DNA from: Plesiocystis pacifica SIR-1
GTDB lineage: Bacteria; Myxococcota_A; Polyangia; Nannocystales; Nannocystaceae
Length of the DNA: 64,000 nucleotides
Direction of reading: 5' to 3'
NCBI RefSeq assembly: GCF_000170895.1
Contig: NZ_ABCS01000018.1
Span: 1-64,000 of the forward strand
Part shown: positions 51,011-59,935 of the stretch, piece after piece
Position numbering within the stretch: position 1 is the stretch's first letter
How the letters are laid out: the number at the start of each line of letters is the position of its first letter
Made by a program: the position numbers and the translations under genes
Notes under the pieces: model-generated
Databases searched by the model: none
Told to the model about the DNA's origin: nothing
Seen by the model: the letters and a program-made list of their open reading frames with translations, nothing else

Positions 51011-51616
51011 ATGCTCATCGGACCCAGCAACCTCAACACCCTGCTCCCGCGCGCGCCCGGGGGCCCCTACGGACTCGAAGCCGCCCAGGACTCGATCCAA
51101 CGCAACCTGCCCTGCGCGGGCGAGTTCTCGATCGGCTACATCGTGCCCTTCGAGGTCGAGATCCCCGTGCCGGCCGGCGGCCGCAAGCGCCACGAGGTCA
51201 AGCCCAACGAGCGGCTGTTGCCCGTCGCCATGGTGGCCTATCTGTCGGGGCCGGACATCCGTATCGAGGCGATCACCCGCCGCGACGATCGAGACGCGGG
51301 CCTGACCGGTACGGGCATCACGACCACCCGCGACCCCGACACCTTCGACTGGGAGCCGCTCAAGACCCCCTTCAACCCCTTCCCGCCGGACATCGGCCCC
51401 GTCGACAGCTCCAAGGGCTTCACGATCGAGGTCTCGAACCTCACCGGCTCCGACAGCCAGATGTTCCAGGCGACCTTCTTCGGGGCGATCGGCGGCTACG
51501 CGGGCCTGCGCTACCTCAAGGAGCACCTGGGCCTGTCCGACTCGCTCTACGGCCAGCTGCGCAGCTGGCTCAGCTCGTCGGGGATCCGGCCCGAGGACTC
51601 GGGCAGCAAGGGCTGA
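51011..51616 (+). CDS. Beta-rich 201-residue protein, candidate capsid or coat subunit
   Basis: No signal peptide, membrane helix or Cys. Several regularly spaced beta-type segments (FSIGYIVPFEVEIPV, LLPVAMVAYLSG, FTIEVSNLT, MFQATFFGAIGG) and a helical C-terminus. Preceded by an A-rich leader of 56 bp, which may help high expression. The size and strand pattern would fit a single-jelly-roll subunit of a membrane-containing virus, but no sequence motif proves this. Unknown family. Confidence 0.62.
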   Translation: MLIGPSNLNTLLPRAPGGPYGLEAAQDSIQRNLPCAGEFSIGYIVPFEVEIPVPAGGRKRHEVKPNERLLPVAMVAYLSGPDIRIEAITRRDDRDAGLTGTGITTTRDPDTFDWEPLKTPFNPFPPDIGPVDSSKGFTIEVSNLTGSDSQMFQATFFGAIGGYAGLRYLKEHLGLSDSLYGQLRSWLSSSGIRPEDSGSKG

Positions 51617-51622
51617 GCGCTG

Positions 51623-52030
51623 ATGTTCCGCTTCCCCACCGAGCTCGTCGGAGAGCACCTGGTGAGCGAGGCCGCGGTGTTCTTCACCGAGGCCCTGGCC
51701 AAGCTCAACGCCCGACAGTTCATCCGCGAGGCCCCGGAGGACTCGCCTTGCTGCGCGCGCTGTGCCGGCTGTGAGCTCGACACCGACAGCGCGCTGCAAG
51801 ACGCCAAGCGCCTGCTCGAGACCCGCGTCGGCCACCCGGTGAGCATCGTCGCCTACTCCATGGGCCGCGAGCTGTCCCAGGGCATGGCGTGCCGGCCGGT
51901 GCTCGTCGAGGGCGACCGCCTGGCCTACCAGCGGGAGGACGGCTCGATCGTCGATCCCGTCTCGAAGTTCGAAGCCCCTGAAGAAAGTTGCTGTTGTGGA
52001 CGACATGACGACGCTGAAGAGCACGGATGA
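51623..52030 (+). CDS. 135-residue Cys-rich protein
   Basis: Contains the cluster CCARCAGC (about 43-50) and a terminal CCCGRHDD, so metal binding or disulfide formation is likely. The central part has a VSIVAYSMG strand. It starts 6 nt after the 201-residue gene and overlaps the next gene. No family recognised. Confidence 0.62.
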   Translation: MFRFPTELVGEHLVSEAAVFFTEALAKLNARQFIREAPEDSPCCARCAGCELDTDSALQDAKRLLETRVGHPVSIVAYSMGRELSQGMACRPVLVEGDRLAYQREDGSIVDPVSKFEAPEESCCCGRHDDAEEHG

Positions 52031-52736
52031 CTGGGCCGCGAACGTGGTGACCCAGGACGACGACCCCGAGGCCACGCTCGAGAGCAAGCCCCCGGCGCAG
52101 GCCCTCGCCCGGGTTGAGGTCAAGGAACGGGGGCTGACCACCGGGCAAAAGGTCGGGATCGGCGTGGGCGTGGGCGCGACGGCTGCCGTGGGCCTCGCCG
52201 CCTTTGGCCTGGTCCGGCTCGGGCGTAGCCGGGGCTGGTTCTTCAACGACACGATCGTCATCGATGACGACGACGGCGGCAGCAAGAGCGGCGGCGGTAA
52301 GTCGGGCGGCAACAAGTCGAGCGGCGGCAAGTCGAGCTCGGGCAAGCGCGCCACGGGCAAGCCCCCGAACATCAGTAAGGACCCCGAGGGCTACAACACG
52401 ACGCGCTTCAAGAGCCCGGGGCCGGTCCGGCTGACCATGAACGCGCTGGGCTACAAGGTCGCGTTCAACGACGAGACCCTCGTCCCCAATAACAAGCCCC
52501 ACCCGCAGGTCTCGCGCTTTCAAGGCGACTGGAATCGCGTCATCAAGGCGATCGACTCGGGCAAGCTCAAACTCCCCAGCGAGCCGCGGGACAAGGCCTC
52601 GCTGGCCTTCTATCGCGGGCTGCTCCTCGTCGACGGCATCCCCGGGAAGAACACGCTCAACGCCCTCGAGATCGTGTTCAGGAACTGGTTCGCCAACAAG
52701 TTGATCTGGTCCCAGATGGTCAAGGAGGCCCAATGA
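52005..52736 (+). CDS. Membrane-anchored protein with peptidoglycan-binding-like C-terminus
   Basis: About 243 residues from ATG 52005 (GTG 51996 also possible). One Gly/Ala/Val membrane helix (about 50-72), then an acidic IDDDD stretch and a low-complexity Gly/Ser/Lys linker. The C-terminal ~110 residues have the periodicity of PG_binding_1 (SRFQGDWNRVIK, GLLLVDGIPGKNTLNAL). The linker between membrane and wall domain suggests a protein spanning the periplasm. The stop overlaps the next start by 4 nt. Confidence 0.66.
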   Translation: MTTLKSTDDWAANVVTQDDDPEATLESKPPAQALARVEVKERGLTTGQKVGIGVGVGATAAVGLAAFGLVRLGRSRGWFFNDTIVIDDDDGGSKSGGGKSGGNKSSGGKSSSGKRATGKPPNISKDPEGYNTTRFKSPGPVRLTMNALGYKVAFNDETLVPNNKPHPQVSRFQGDWNRVIKAIDSGKLKLPSEPRDKASLAFYRGLLLVDGIPGKNTLNALEIVFRNWFANKLIWSQMVKEAQ

Positions 52737-52993
52737 ACGCCCGCACAATGACGCCGCAGCAGCGCCTGCGCAAGCTCGGCTACACCACCTCGGCCGCGGG
52801 GATCCGCGAGTTCCAGGCCGACTTCAACCGCTTCGCCGCGCAGCCCCTGTTGCGCACGGGGGTCCTCGACGCGGAGACGATCGAGGCGCTCGAGCTGGCC
52901 TACTGCTCTCGGGAGGTGTTCGAGGATCTGCGGGACAGCCGGGACCTTCAGCGCAACCGCCAGCAGCGGGGCGGGAGGCACTCCGATGGTTGA
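52733..52993 (+). CDS. Small peptidoglycan-binding-like protein
   Basis: An 86-residue protein with a PG_binding_1-like pattern: QRLRKLGYTTSAAGIREFQ, then LLRTGVLDAETIEALELA. No signal peptide or membrane helix is visible, so it may be delivered as part of a complex. It overlaps both neighbours (4 and 8 nt). Confidence 0.66.
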   Translation: MNARTMTPQQRLRKLGYTTSAAGIREFQADFNRFAAQPLLRTGVLDAETIEALELAYCSREVFEDLRDSRDLQRNRQQRGGRHSDG

Positions 52994-53855
52994 TCAGCCG
53001 ATCATCGCGTTCATCCGCCCCGAGTTCGCGCTCGGGTCTCTGAAGGTGACCGAGCCCCCTGGGGGCGCGAACGTGCCTGGGCTCGACTTGGGCCCTAGCG
53101 GTCCGCACCAGCTCGACGATGAGTTCGAGGAGGGAGAGGCGATCGTCGATCCGCCCAAGCCACCCGGTCCGCCCACTCTGGGCACGGCCCGGCCCCCGGT
53201 GATCGCCGCGGACAAGCACTACACGCAGGTCCTCGACACCCTGTGGGCGGAGTTCGACGACCCCGAGGAGCAGACGGCGGCGCGGCTCAACGCGTTGCTC
53301 GAGGAGGTCGCCGAGGAGGCGAGGAAGGTCCACCTGCTCGCCCAGGACATCTGGGACAAGCTCCCGGACTACAAGGTCGCCGACAGCGAGCGCGAGCGCT
53401 ACCACGCCGAGTTCCTCGCCTACCTCAAGCGCCTGCACGCCTACTCCAACACCCTCGAAGAGCTGAGCCCCGACAGCACGGCGACCCAGTCGGTATTTGT
53501 CGGCCTGGTCAAGCGGCGTCAGGGGGCGGGGCCGGTCCCGGACGCGATCATGCACATGTACTTCGCGCAGCAACTCGGGATCCTCGCGGACCACAGCAAG
53601 GAGATGAGCGACGGCTTCACCGGTCGGGTGGTCGATGCCCTGGCCCTGGCCCACACGGTGACCGCGGAGGCGATCCAGGACGCCGCCGAAGAAACGGGCG
53701 AGGTCGTCGAGGGGGTGATCAACTCGGTCAAGGGGCCGTGGTGGAGGACCATCGGCAAGCCGTGGCTGATCGCCGCGGGGGTCACCGCGGGCGGTCTTGC
53801 GCTCGGGGGCACCGTCCTCGGGGCGGTCGTGGCCTCGCGCAAGGTGAGGCGGTGA
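52986..53855 (+). CDS. 289-residue protein with C-terminal membrane anchor
   Basis: Pro/Gly-rich N-terminus, then a long helical middle (about 80-240) with likely coiled-coil parts, and a C-terminal membrane helix (about 264-282, Gly/Ala-rich) before a basic RKVRR tail. A tail-anchored topology with most of the protein in the cytoplasm is likely. Similar in layout to a membrane-bound scaffold. No family recognised. Confidence 0.65.
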   Translation: MVDQPIIAFIRPEFALGSLKVTEPPGGANVPGLDLGPSGPHQLDDEFEEGEAIVDPPKPPGPPTLGTARPPVIAADKHYTQVLDTLWAEFDDPEEQTAARLNALLEEVAEEARKVHLLAQDIWDKLPDYKVADSERERYHAEFLAYLKRLHAYSNTLEELSPDSTATQSVFVGLVKRRQGAGPVPDAIMHMYFAQQLGILADHSKEMSDGFTGRVVDALALAHTVTAEAIQDAAEETGEVVEGVINSVKGPWWRTIGKPWLIAAGVTAGGLALGGTVLGAVVASRKVRR

Positions 53856-53859
53856 GGGC

Positions 53860-54621
53860 ATGAGCTCGCTGCGGACACAGCTCGAGCCCACCGTGCCGCG
53901 CTGGGTATGGTGGACCCTCGGCGCGGTCGCGGTGGGCGGCCTCGCGGGCACGGCCCTGCTCGTGTCCCAGGCCCCGCCCTACCGCCGCTACCTGGCCCGG
54001 ACCGGCGCGCCGCCGGAGCTCGAGGCCCTCGCGGCGATCCAGCGCTACACGGAGAGTCGCGGCAACGCCAAGGCCGGTCTGGGTCGGCCCGAGCTCTTCC
54101 CCAGCTGGGCCGAGCCCCGCAACGCCCGGCGCGAGGTCCAGGTCCACGAGTCCGACGCCGCGGCGATCGCCTACGACCGCAACGAGAGCGCCTACCTCGA
54201 GTCACCCTTTCCGCGGCGCATGTGGATCTTCGGCAGCGGCGGGCCCTACGGGATGATCCCCGCCAACGCGCTGGCGCCGTGGAGGGGGACGGACGCCCTG
54301 CGCCGGGGGAAGGTCACGCCTTACGACGTGTTTCACCCGTGGCGCTCGACGGTCTTCTTCGTCGACTACGTGTTTCGCCTGGTCAACCGTCGGGAGTTCC
54401 GCGAGCTCCCGCCCCAGCACCGGACGATCCTCGCGCTCAAGCGCGGCCTGGCCTCGCCCAAGCTCGTCGCCGACGCCAACGAGGACAACCCGCGCTCGCG
54501 CACCAGCCGGCGCAACGCGACCGAGGCGGCCCTGGCCCTGGGCCTGTCCGAGGACCTGCTCTACACCAAGGTCCCCCTGGCCTGGCCCGACTACCTTGGC
54601 GCTGCGGAGCTGGTGCCGTGA
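53860..54621 (+). CDS. Membrane-anchored lytic transglycosylase-like protein
   Basis: A 253-residue protein. One N-terminal membrane helix (about 17-36). The segment YTESRGNAKAG (63-73) matches the catalytic Glu region of SLT-type transglycosylases (E65), and GGPYGMIPANAL (127-138) takes the place of the usual GLMQ-type turn; later helices contain a VTPYDVFHP motif. It would cut peptidoglycan strands locally. The family is diverged, so activity is inferred. Stop overlaps the next GTG by 4 nt. Confidence 0.62.
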   Translation: MSSLRTQLEPTVPRWVWWTLGAVAVGGLAGTALLVSQAPPYRRYLARTGAPPELEALAAIQRYTESRGNAKAGLGRPELFPSWAEPRNARREVQVHESDAAAIAYDRNESAYLESPFPRRMWIFGSGGPYGMIPANALAPWRGTDALRRGKVTPYDVFHPWRSTVFFVDYVFRLVNRREFRELPPQHRTILALKRGLASPKLVADANEDNPRSRTSRRNATEAALALGLSEDLLYTKVPLAWPDYLGAAELVP

Positions 54622-55049
54622 CCACGGTCTGCCGCAGCACGGTTCGGCGCTTCGACGGGGACGGCTCCCCGACGTGGCACTTCGCCGTGCTGCCCCGCGA
54701 TGCTCGAGGGCTGCGCTTCGTCGCCTGGACCGCGCTGTCGCGGACCACCGGGCGCTACCTTCCCCGTCGGCGCGCACCGATCGTCACCGTCGCTTGGGTC
54801 CCCGCGGAGCGCATCCCGGACGAGAGCAGCGACGCGGCGACGATCGAGGCCGCGCTGGCCAACCCTGATCACGTCCCGCTGATCGTCCCGAGTCGCCGCG
54901 CCGTCGCAGCGGCCTTCGTGAGCGACGACGGCGCGGCCTTCCCCGTGGTGGGCATCAAGGGTCGGCCCATGACCCTCGTTGCCCGCGTCGAGGCCGTCGA
55001 GGCCGGCAGCCACGGACAGATGACCTTTGGCTGGGAGCTCGATCGCTGA
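54618..55049 (+). CDS. 143-residue beta-rich protein
   Basis: The GTG at 54618 overlaps the previous stop by 4 nt; the open frame extends far upstream but there it is only a shadow of the preceding gene. Alternating hydrophobic strands (WHFAVLPRD, IVTVAWVPAERIP, VVGIKGRPMTLVARVEAV) indicate an all-beta protein without anchor. No family recognised. Confidence 0.65.
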   Translation: MTTVCRSTVRRFDGDGSPTWHFAVLPRDARGLRFVAWTALSRTTGRYLPRRRAPIVTVAWVPAERIPDESSDAATIEAALANPDHVPLIVPSRRAVAAAFVSDDGAAFPVVGIKGRPMTLVARVEAVEAGSHGQMTFGWELDR

Positions 55050-55079
55050 GCCCCAGCCACCACCTTTGAGGAGGAACTC

Positions 55080-55964
55080 ATGAACACCATGAAAGTCGTC
55101 GGCTTTGTCGCCGCCGGGGTGGGCCTTGCCGCGTTGGTCGGCGGGGGCATCTGGCTGTGGCGCCGACACAAGGCCAAGCAGACCAAGCCTGAGCGGGAGC
55201 CCAAGATCGGGCCGACCCCGAGCAAGCCGCCCCGCGATCCCTACGCCAATGATGACGACGGCGAGGACGAGGAGCCCACGCCCAAGCACTGGGCGACGAA
55301 GGGGCACTACATCAGCCAGGACGAGCTCGACGACGAGCTCACCAAGGAGTTGATCGAGATGTTCCCGGGGGACTTCACGCCCAACGATGAGGTGCTCGAC
55401 AACCTCACCCAAGAGGACGTGGTGATCGTCGCCGTGGAGAGTGAGCCCTCGGGGCCCTACGAGAACACGCGGCAGGAGTTTGTGACGGCCAAGGTGCTGA
55501 GCGTCGAGAAGACGATGATCCGCGCGCGGATCCAGGGGCCGATCGCCCACGCCGAGCACCACGGCAGCCACGCGGGGCACGGGTTCCGGGTTGGGAAGCT
55601 GATCGAGGTCCCGCGCTCGAAGGTGCTGGTCGCGGCTCGGGATGGATCTCCGAAGAAGACGGGCTACGGGAGTCGAGGCAAGCCGGCCGCGACCTTTGCC
55701 CCGAGCTCGAAGACCAAGGAGACCTACCACGTGCAGCCGGGCACGCCCTATGACCTGGTCTTGCCCTACCGGACCAAGGAGCTGGCCTGGTACCAGGACC
55801 GGGAGCTCGTCAAGATGATCCACATCGGGTCCAAGGGGCCGCTCGAGCAGGTGATGTTCACCGAGGACTCGCTGCGTGGGGACGTCGCTATCCGGGCGCT
55901 GGATGAGGACCCCGAGCACGGGACGATCTTCGTGGCGCGCTGGGACTTCGAGATCGAGGCCTGA
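55080..55964 (+). CDS. 294-residue protein with N-terminal membrane anchor
   Basis: A clear Shine-Dalgarno (gaggaactc) precedes ATG 55080. One N-terminal membrane helix (about 6-28), a Lys/Asp/Glu-rich spacer, then a soluble domain with His-rich IAHAEHHGSHAGHG (about 156-169), a possible metal site. No known domain. It lies 3 nt upstream of the 1321-residue gene. Confidence 0.66.
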   Translation: MNTMKVVGFVAAGVGLAALVGGGIWLWRRHKAKQTKPEREPKIGPTPSKPPRDPYANDDDGEDEEPTPKHWATKGHYISQDELDDELTKELIEMFPGDFTPNDEVLDNLTQEDVVIVAVESEPSGPYENTRQEFVTAKVLSVEKTMIRARIQGPIAHAEHHGSHAGHGFRVGKLIEVPRSKVLVAARDGSPKKTGYGSRGKPAATFAPSSKTKETYHVQPGTPYDLVLPYRTKELAWYQDRELVKMIHIGSKGPLEQVMFTEDSLRGDVAIRALDEDPEHGTIFVARWDFEIEA

Positions 55965-55967
55965 GCG

Positions 55968-58900
55968 ATGAAGATCGAGGCGCGACAGCTCCGCGTCGCT
56001 GACGTGGTGCGGATCCCCGGTGACGGGGAGCGAGAGATCCGCAAGGTCCAGGCGGAGGGGGACCGGGTTCGGGTCTGGTTCCGACAAGCCGATGGGGGCG
56101 TCGCGGCCAAACCGGATCGGAGCTGGGAGGTTGGCAAGGCGCTGGAGATCCAGCGACCGGGGAGCTTGTTTGGCGAAGAGGGTCCGCAAGAGGCCAAGGC
56201 CGGGCTCGTGCTGCGCTACAGCGTCGACGCGGGCGTGCTCTTGTGTGGCGACACGAAGACGCACAAGGGCGTCATCAAGGCCTTGCGTTCGCCGTACCGC
56301 TTTCGCTACTCGCCCAACCTGCCCACGGGGTGTGGGTGGTACGTCCAGCGAACTCGGGGGACGCAGCAGCCGCGAGCGAAGATCGAGGCCGTGGCCGCGC
56401 AGCTGCGAGGGCGGGGGGTCTCGGTGGCGGTCGAGTATGCGGGGGCGGGCGCGAGCTCGAACAAGAAGCCCGCGCTCGACATCGCCGCGCTCGCGGCCTC
56501 GCACGGGATCCGGCCCGGGGATCGTCACCCAGACTTTCCGAAGCTCCGGGCAGCCTTCGAGGACGCCGAGCGTCAGGGCGTGGGGGCCAAGCTCCGGGCG
56601 TGGCTCAACAAGCATCGCTTGCTCCGCGCGGGAGAGGGCACCGAGGTGTTGGCCCGCGTCCGGGGCAAGCTCGCGTTCGAGTCCGGGGCTTGGCCCCCGG
56701 CTCCCGAGCGCGGCGAGACCTACGGCCGCGCGGAGTTCGGGGGGATCTTGCGCAGCATCGACGAGGACCCTCGGGTTGCGGCAGTCACCAAGTTCGCACG
56801 CACGTGGAGGACCCAGCTCGAGCAGGTCACGAAGGGCCATGTGCGGGACTGGTACTCGCGCTCGACCCTCGACGCTCGCGTCCGGGACTCGCCCTGGCAG
56901 ATCCGGCGCAACTACGAAGGGCGGGCCTTTGAGGGGCTCCTCGGCAAGAACGAGCCCGCGACTCCAGCGCTGGCGAAGAAAGCCCACGCCGAGATCCTTG
57001 CGCGCCTCGAGGACTGGGACGGGCGGATGCGCTTGGCCCTCGACCCGACGCTCTATGACGGCTCGCGCCGGGCCGAGGAGGTCTACACGCAGCTGTGTCG
57101 GATCGAGACCTCCGTGGCCCAGCGGGTCCTGCGGGACATCTACGACGTCCGCTTCCCCGAGCGCGATGACGCCTCGCGGCTGTGCACGGGGGTCCTGAGC
57201 CTCGACAAGCTCGCGGACAAGGCCGACGCCGACGACCGCGAGCGCGAGGCTCGGCATGCGAGGCAGCAGCTGGCGCGGCAAGCCGACGCTCGGGCCTTGC
57301 TCGAGGTCGTGCGCGAAGCGAAGAGCAAGGGCGAGCTGACGGAGCGTCGCTTCAACCTGGCGTACTGGCGCCTGCACCCCGAGCTGTCGAGCCATGACCG
57401 TGAGAATCGGCGGTTGAAGGTCTACTGGGTCAAGGGGTTCTCCTCGGCGCAGCGTGGGGTCGCGCCCGCGGGGCGCAAGACCAAGGTCAAGCTGCGTGGA
57501 CCCAAGGACCACGGCTTCTTCGCCGAGGGGCAGTACGCCAGCGAGGGCGACGCGATCGCGGCGCTCTTGGCCACCGTTCGGGAGGACGCTGGCCAACCAT
57601 CCGCGCCCAAGACCAAGACCGCCGCGAAACCCAAGCCACCCAAGCATCCCCGAGCGAAGACCATGGCCAAGACGAGCCCCGAGATCCCGAAGAAGATCCA
57701 AGAACTCAACGAGGCCTGGGTCGCGCATCGAAAGAAGAGCTCGACGGTCTCGATCCAGTACTGGAAGAACATCCCGAAGACCTCGTGCTTTGTCCGCGAG
57801 GAGGGCGACGTCTCCGTGACGCTGTGCCCGGCGATCCAAAAGCACGCGGTGGGCACCTGCCCACCGTCGATGGCCGGGCTCAACAACAAGTCGCGCTCGT
57901 TCATGCTCTGTCAGGTCGACGAGGACCCGGAGTTCTTCCCCAAGGCAGGCGACGGGATCGCAGACGCGACCGCTGAGGCCCGCAACGCGGTGACGCGCAG
58001 CCGTGTGGGCAAGAGCAAGGCCGAAGGTCGCCCCGAGTTCATCCCGGCCGCCGATGACTTCGAGGCACAGCAGTACTGGTTGTCTCGGGTCGTGCCCACC
58101 GGCGTCATCTACGAGCGCGACAAGCCCTTTCGCTTGCACGGGGTCACCCTGGCCCCGCCTGCGGTCGTCACCGCGGACGGCAAGGAGACCCCGGTTAGCC
58201 GCTGGAGCGGGGCGCTACCCAAGGACGCCAAGCTCGAGCCCCGGGTGAGGGCCATGGAAGACATGTCCATGGTCAGGCTGGTCGAGCGCCTCGGGGAGGA
58301 CCTGCACGTCTACGCCGGCGCTGTGGCTCCCTCGACTGTTGGGCACGTGCTCGCCAAGATCCCCAACAAGGTCCGGCCTCGTCTCGCCAAGCAAGGGCTG
58401 AGCGTCGCGGACGTCCAGCACGGACGGTTCAGCGGGCGCTCCGTCTACTGGCTCACGGATCCGGTCGAGGGCGTGACCTACGGGCCCGTCACCGCGCGGG
58501 GCAAGGCCGTGACGACAAAGTCGATCCTCAAGCACTTCGAGGCGAAGAAGGGAGCCACGCTGGAGCTGGTCAGGCTGCCCAAGGGCATGAGCCTCGACGA
58601 GACGATCCTGGTGGCGATGGTGCTCAAGGGGCGACGCGGCTGGCTCGCGTGGAGCCGCAAGACGAAAGAGAGCCACTTCAAGGCCCTGGGCGAGCCCTGG
58701 GAGCTGCGTGGGACGTTGCCGCTGCGCGCGGAGTGGAAGGCCAAGGGGGGCTTTGACGACTTCATGCACCGCATGGGGGCGACGCTGCTCGACCGGCTCG
58801 GAGATGACGAGACAGCGGCGTTTCGTGTGGCTGGGCCGTGGCTAGGGGCGATCTTTCCTTCGGACTACGACAGCGCGCGCGCCACCTTTGACGCTCCCAC

Positions 58901-59933
58901 GGGAGGGAACCTCGACGTGGCGCGGATCGAGGCCGAGTACGCGGAGTACCTCGAGCTCGCGCAGCGGCACCCGAAGAACATCTCCCTCGCGCGGCTGGCG
59001 AAGCTCGGGCCCAAGCGCGTGAAGTGGGCGAAGCAGTGGCGGCGGCGAGAGGTGCAGGCCGCGAAGCGGGCCGAGCGGGAGGCCGCGGCAGCGAAACGGG
59101 CGGGGACGGAGAAGACCATGAGCAAGAGCAGCAAGAAGGGGTCGAAGACGAGCAAGAAGTCGACCGCGGCGCAGAAGCCCTCCGCGGCGAAGAAGTCGAC
59201 CACGGCGAAGAAGCCCTCCGCGGCGAAGAAGCCGACCGCGGCGAAGAAGCCGACCGCGGCGAAGAAGCCGGCCGCGGCGAAGAAGCCGGCCGCGGCGAAG
59301 AAGCCCTCCGCGGCGAAGAAGCCGACCGCGGCGAAGAAGCCCACCGCGACGAAGAAGCCCACCGCGGCGAAGAAGCCCACCGCGGCGAAGAAGTCGACCG
59401 CGGCGAAGAAGTCGACCGCGGCGAAGAAGTCGACCGCGGCGAAGAAGTCGACCGCGGCGAAGAAGTCGACCGCGGCGAAGAAGTCGACCGCGGCGAAGAA
59501 GTCGACCGCGGCGAAGAAGCCGACCGCGGCGAAGAAGCCGACCGCGGCGAAGAAGTCGACCAGGGCGAAGAAGTCGACCAGGGCGAAGAAGTCGGCCGCG
59601 AGCAATCGCGGTGCGCTCAAGCTCGAGCGTAAGGATCTCGTCCGCTTCCGCAAGCGCTCCCAGATCGCGGCGGGTCTGGGGATCCGCGAGTCCGTCGTCC
59701 TCGAGGTCCAGATGATCGAGACGAACAACGGCCGCACCTCCGCCGTGCTCAAGCTCCCCAAGGGCCGCCACGACGCATACATCCGCGTCCCTGTCGGTCA
59801 CCTCGCACTCGTCCAGCGCCACACCCCCCTCCCCGACGACGCGATCGCCTGCGCCGCCAAGCTCTCGCGCTTCCCGGGCCTGGTCACCAAGAAGACCCGC
59901 CGCATCCTCGCCGAGATGGCTGAGAGGTCCTGA
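55968..59933 (+). CDS. 1321-residue DNA-binding-type protein with DUF3560-like segment and histone-H1-like repeats
   Basis: Residues about 105-160 (FRYSPNLPTGCGWYVQRTRG...) resemble DUF3560, found in plasmid- and mobilisation-linked proteins. A Lys/Arg-rich helical region (about 250-490) follows. A Cys-containing region (CFVREEG, LCPAIQKHAVGTC, near 590-640) may bind metal. Residues about 1063-1212 are 25 six-residue repeats of the type KKxTAA, like the C-terminal tail of histone H1. A final ~105-residue basic-acidic domain ends the protein. The tail should bind DNA non-specifically. Function is unknown; a genome-organising or DNA-packaging role in the element is one reading. Confidence 0.68.
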   Translation: MKIEARQLRVADVVRIPGDGEREIRKVQAEGDRVRVWFRQADGGVAAKPDRSWEVGKALEIQRPGSLFGEEGPQEAKAGLVLRYSVDAGVLLCGDTKTHKGVIKALRSPYRFRYSPNLPTGCGWYVQRTRGTQQPRAKIEAVAAQLRGRGVSVAVEYAGAGASSNKKPALDIAALAASHGIRPGDRHPDFPKLRAAFEDAERQGVGAKLRAWLNKHRLLRAGEGTEVLARVRGKLAFESGAWPPAPERGETYGRAEFGGILRSIDEDPRVAAVTKFARTWRTQLEQVTKGHVRDWYSRSTLDARVRDSPWQIRRNYEGRAFEGLLGKNEPATPALAKKAHAEILARLEDWDGRMRLALDPTLYDGSRRAEEVYTQLCRIETSVAQRVLRDIYDVRFPERDDASRLCTGVLSLDKLADKADADDREREARHARQQLARQADARALLEVVREAKSKGELTERRFNLAYWRLHPELSSHDRENRRLKVYWVKGFSSAQRGVAPAGRKTKVKLRGPKDHGFFAEGQYASEGDAIAALLATVREDAGQPSAPKTKTAAKPKPPKHPRAKTMAKTSPEIPKKIQELNEAWVAHRKKSSTVSIQYWKNIPKTSCFVREEGDVSVTLCPAIQKHAVGTCPPSMAGLNNKSRSFMLCQVDEDPEFFPKAGDGIADATAEARNAVTRSRVGKSKAEGRPEFIPAADDFEAQQYWLSRVVPTGVIYERDKPFRLHGVTLAPPAVVTADGKETPVSRWSGALPKDAKLEPRVRAMEDMSMVRLVERLGEDLHVYAGAVAPSTVGHVLAKIPNKVRPRLAKQGLSVADVQHGRFSGRSVYWLTDPVEGVTYGPVTARGKAVTTKSILKHFEAKKGATLELVRLPKGMSLDETILVAMVLKGRRGWLAWSRKTKESHFKALGEPWELRGTLPLRAEWKAKGGFDDFMHRMGATLLDRLGDDETAAFRVAGPWLGAIFPSDYDSARATFDAPTGGNLDVARIEAEYAEYLELAQRHPKNISLARLAKLGPKRVKWAKQWRRREVQAAKRAEREAAAAKRAGTEKTMSKSSKKGSKTSKKSTAAQKPSAAKKSTTAKKPSAAKKPTAAKKPTAAKKPAAAKKPAAAKKPSAAKKPTAAKKPTATKKPTAAKKPTAAKKSTAAKKSTAAKKSTAAKKSTAAKKSTAAKKSTAAKKSTAAKKPTAAKKPTAAKKSTRAKKSTRAKKSAASNRGALKLERKDLVRFRKRSQIAAGLGIRESVVLEVQMIETNNGRTSAVLKLPKGRHDAYIRVPVGHLALVQRHTPLPDDAIACAAKLSRFPGLVTKKTRRILAEMAERS
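59154..59603 (+). repeat. 25 x 18-bp tandem repeat encoding KKxTAA units
   Basis: Near-identical 18-bp units (consensus aagaagtcgaccgcggcg) repeat 25 times in frame within the gene at 55968. Variation is mostly Ser/Pro/Ala at position 3 and Thr/Ser/Ala at position 4 of the unit. Seven consecutive identical-sense KKSTAA units indicate recent expansion by slippage or recombination; copy number may vary between strains. Confidence 0.95.
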
Positions 59934-59935
59934 CG

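Noticed and set aside
54591..58139. A 1182-residue minus-strand frame opposite the envelope module
   Set aside because: Opposite a chain of tightly coupled plus-strand genes; composition is typical of a GC-rich shadow frame.
59154..59603. Possible CRISPR-like array
   Set aside because: Units are contiguous, in frame and have no spacers; it is a coding tandem repeat.
58842..59822. A minus-strand frame made of Gly/Arg/Leu repeats
   Set aside because: It is the antisense reading of the 18-bp coding repeat in the 1321-residue gene.
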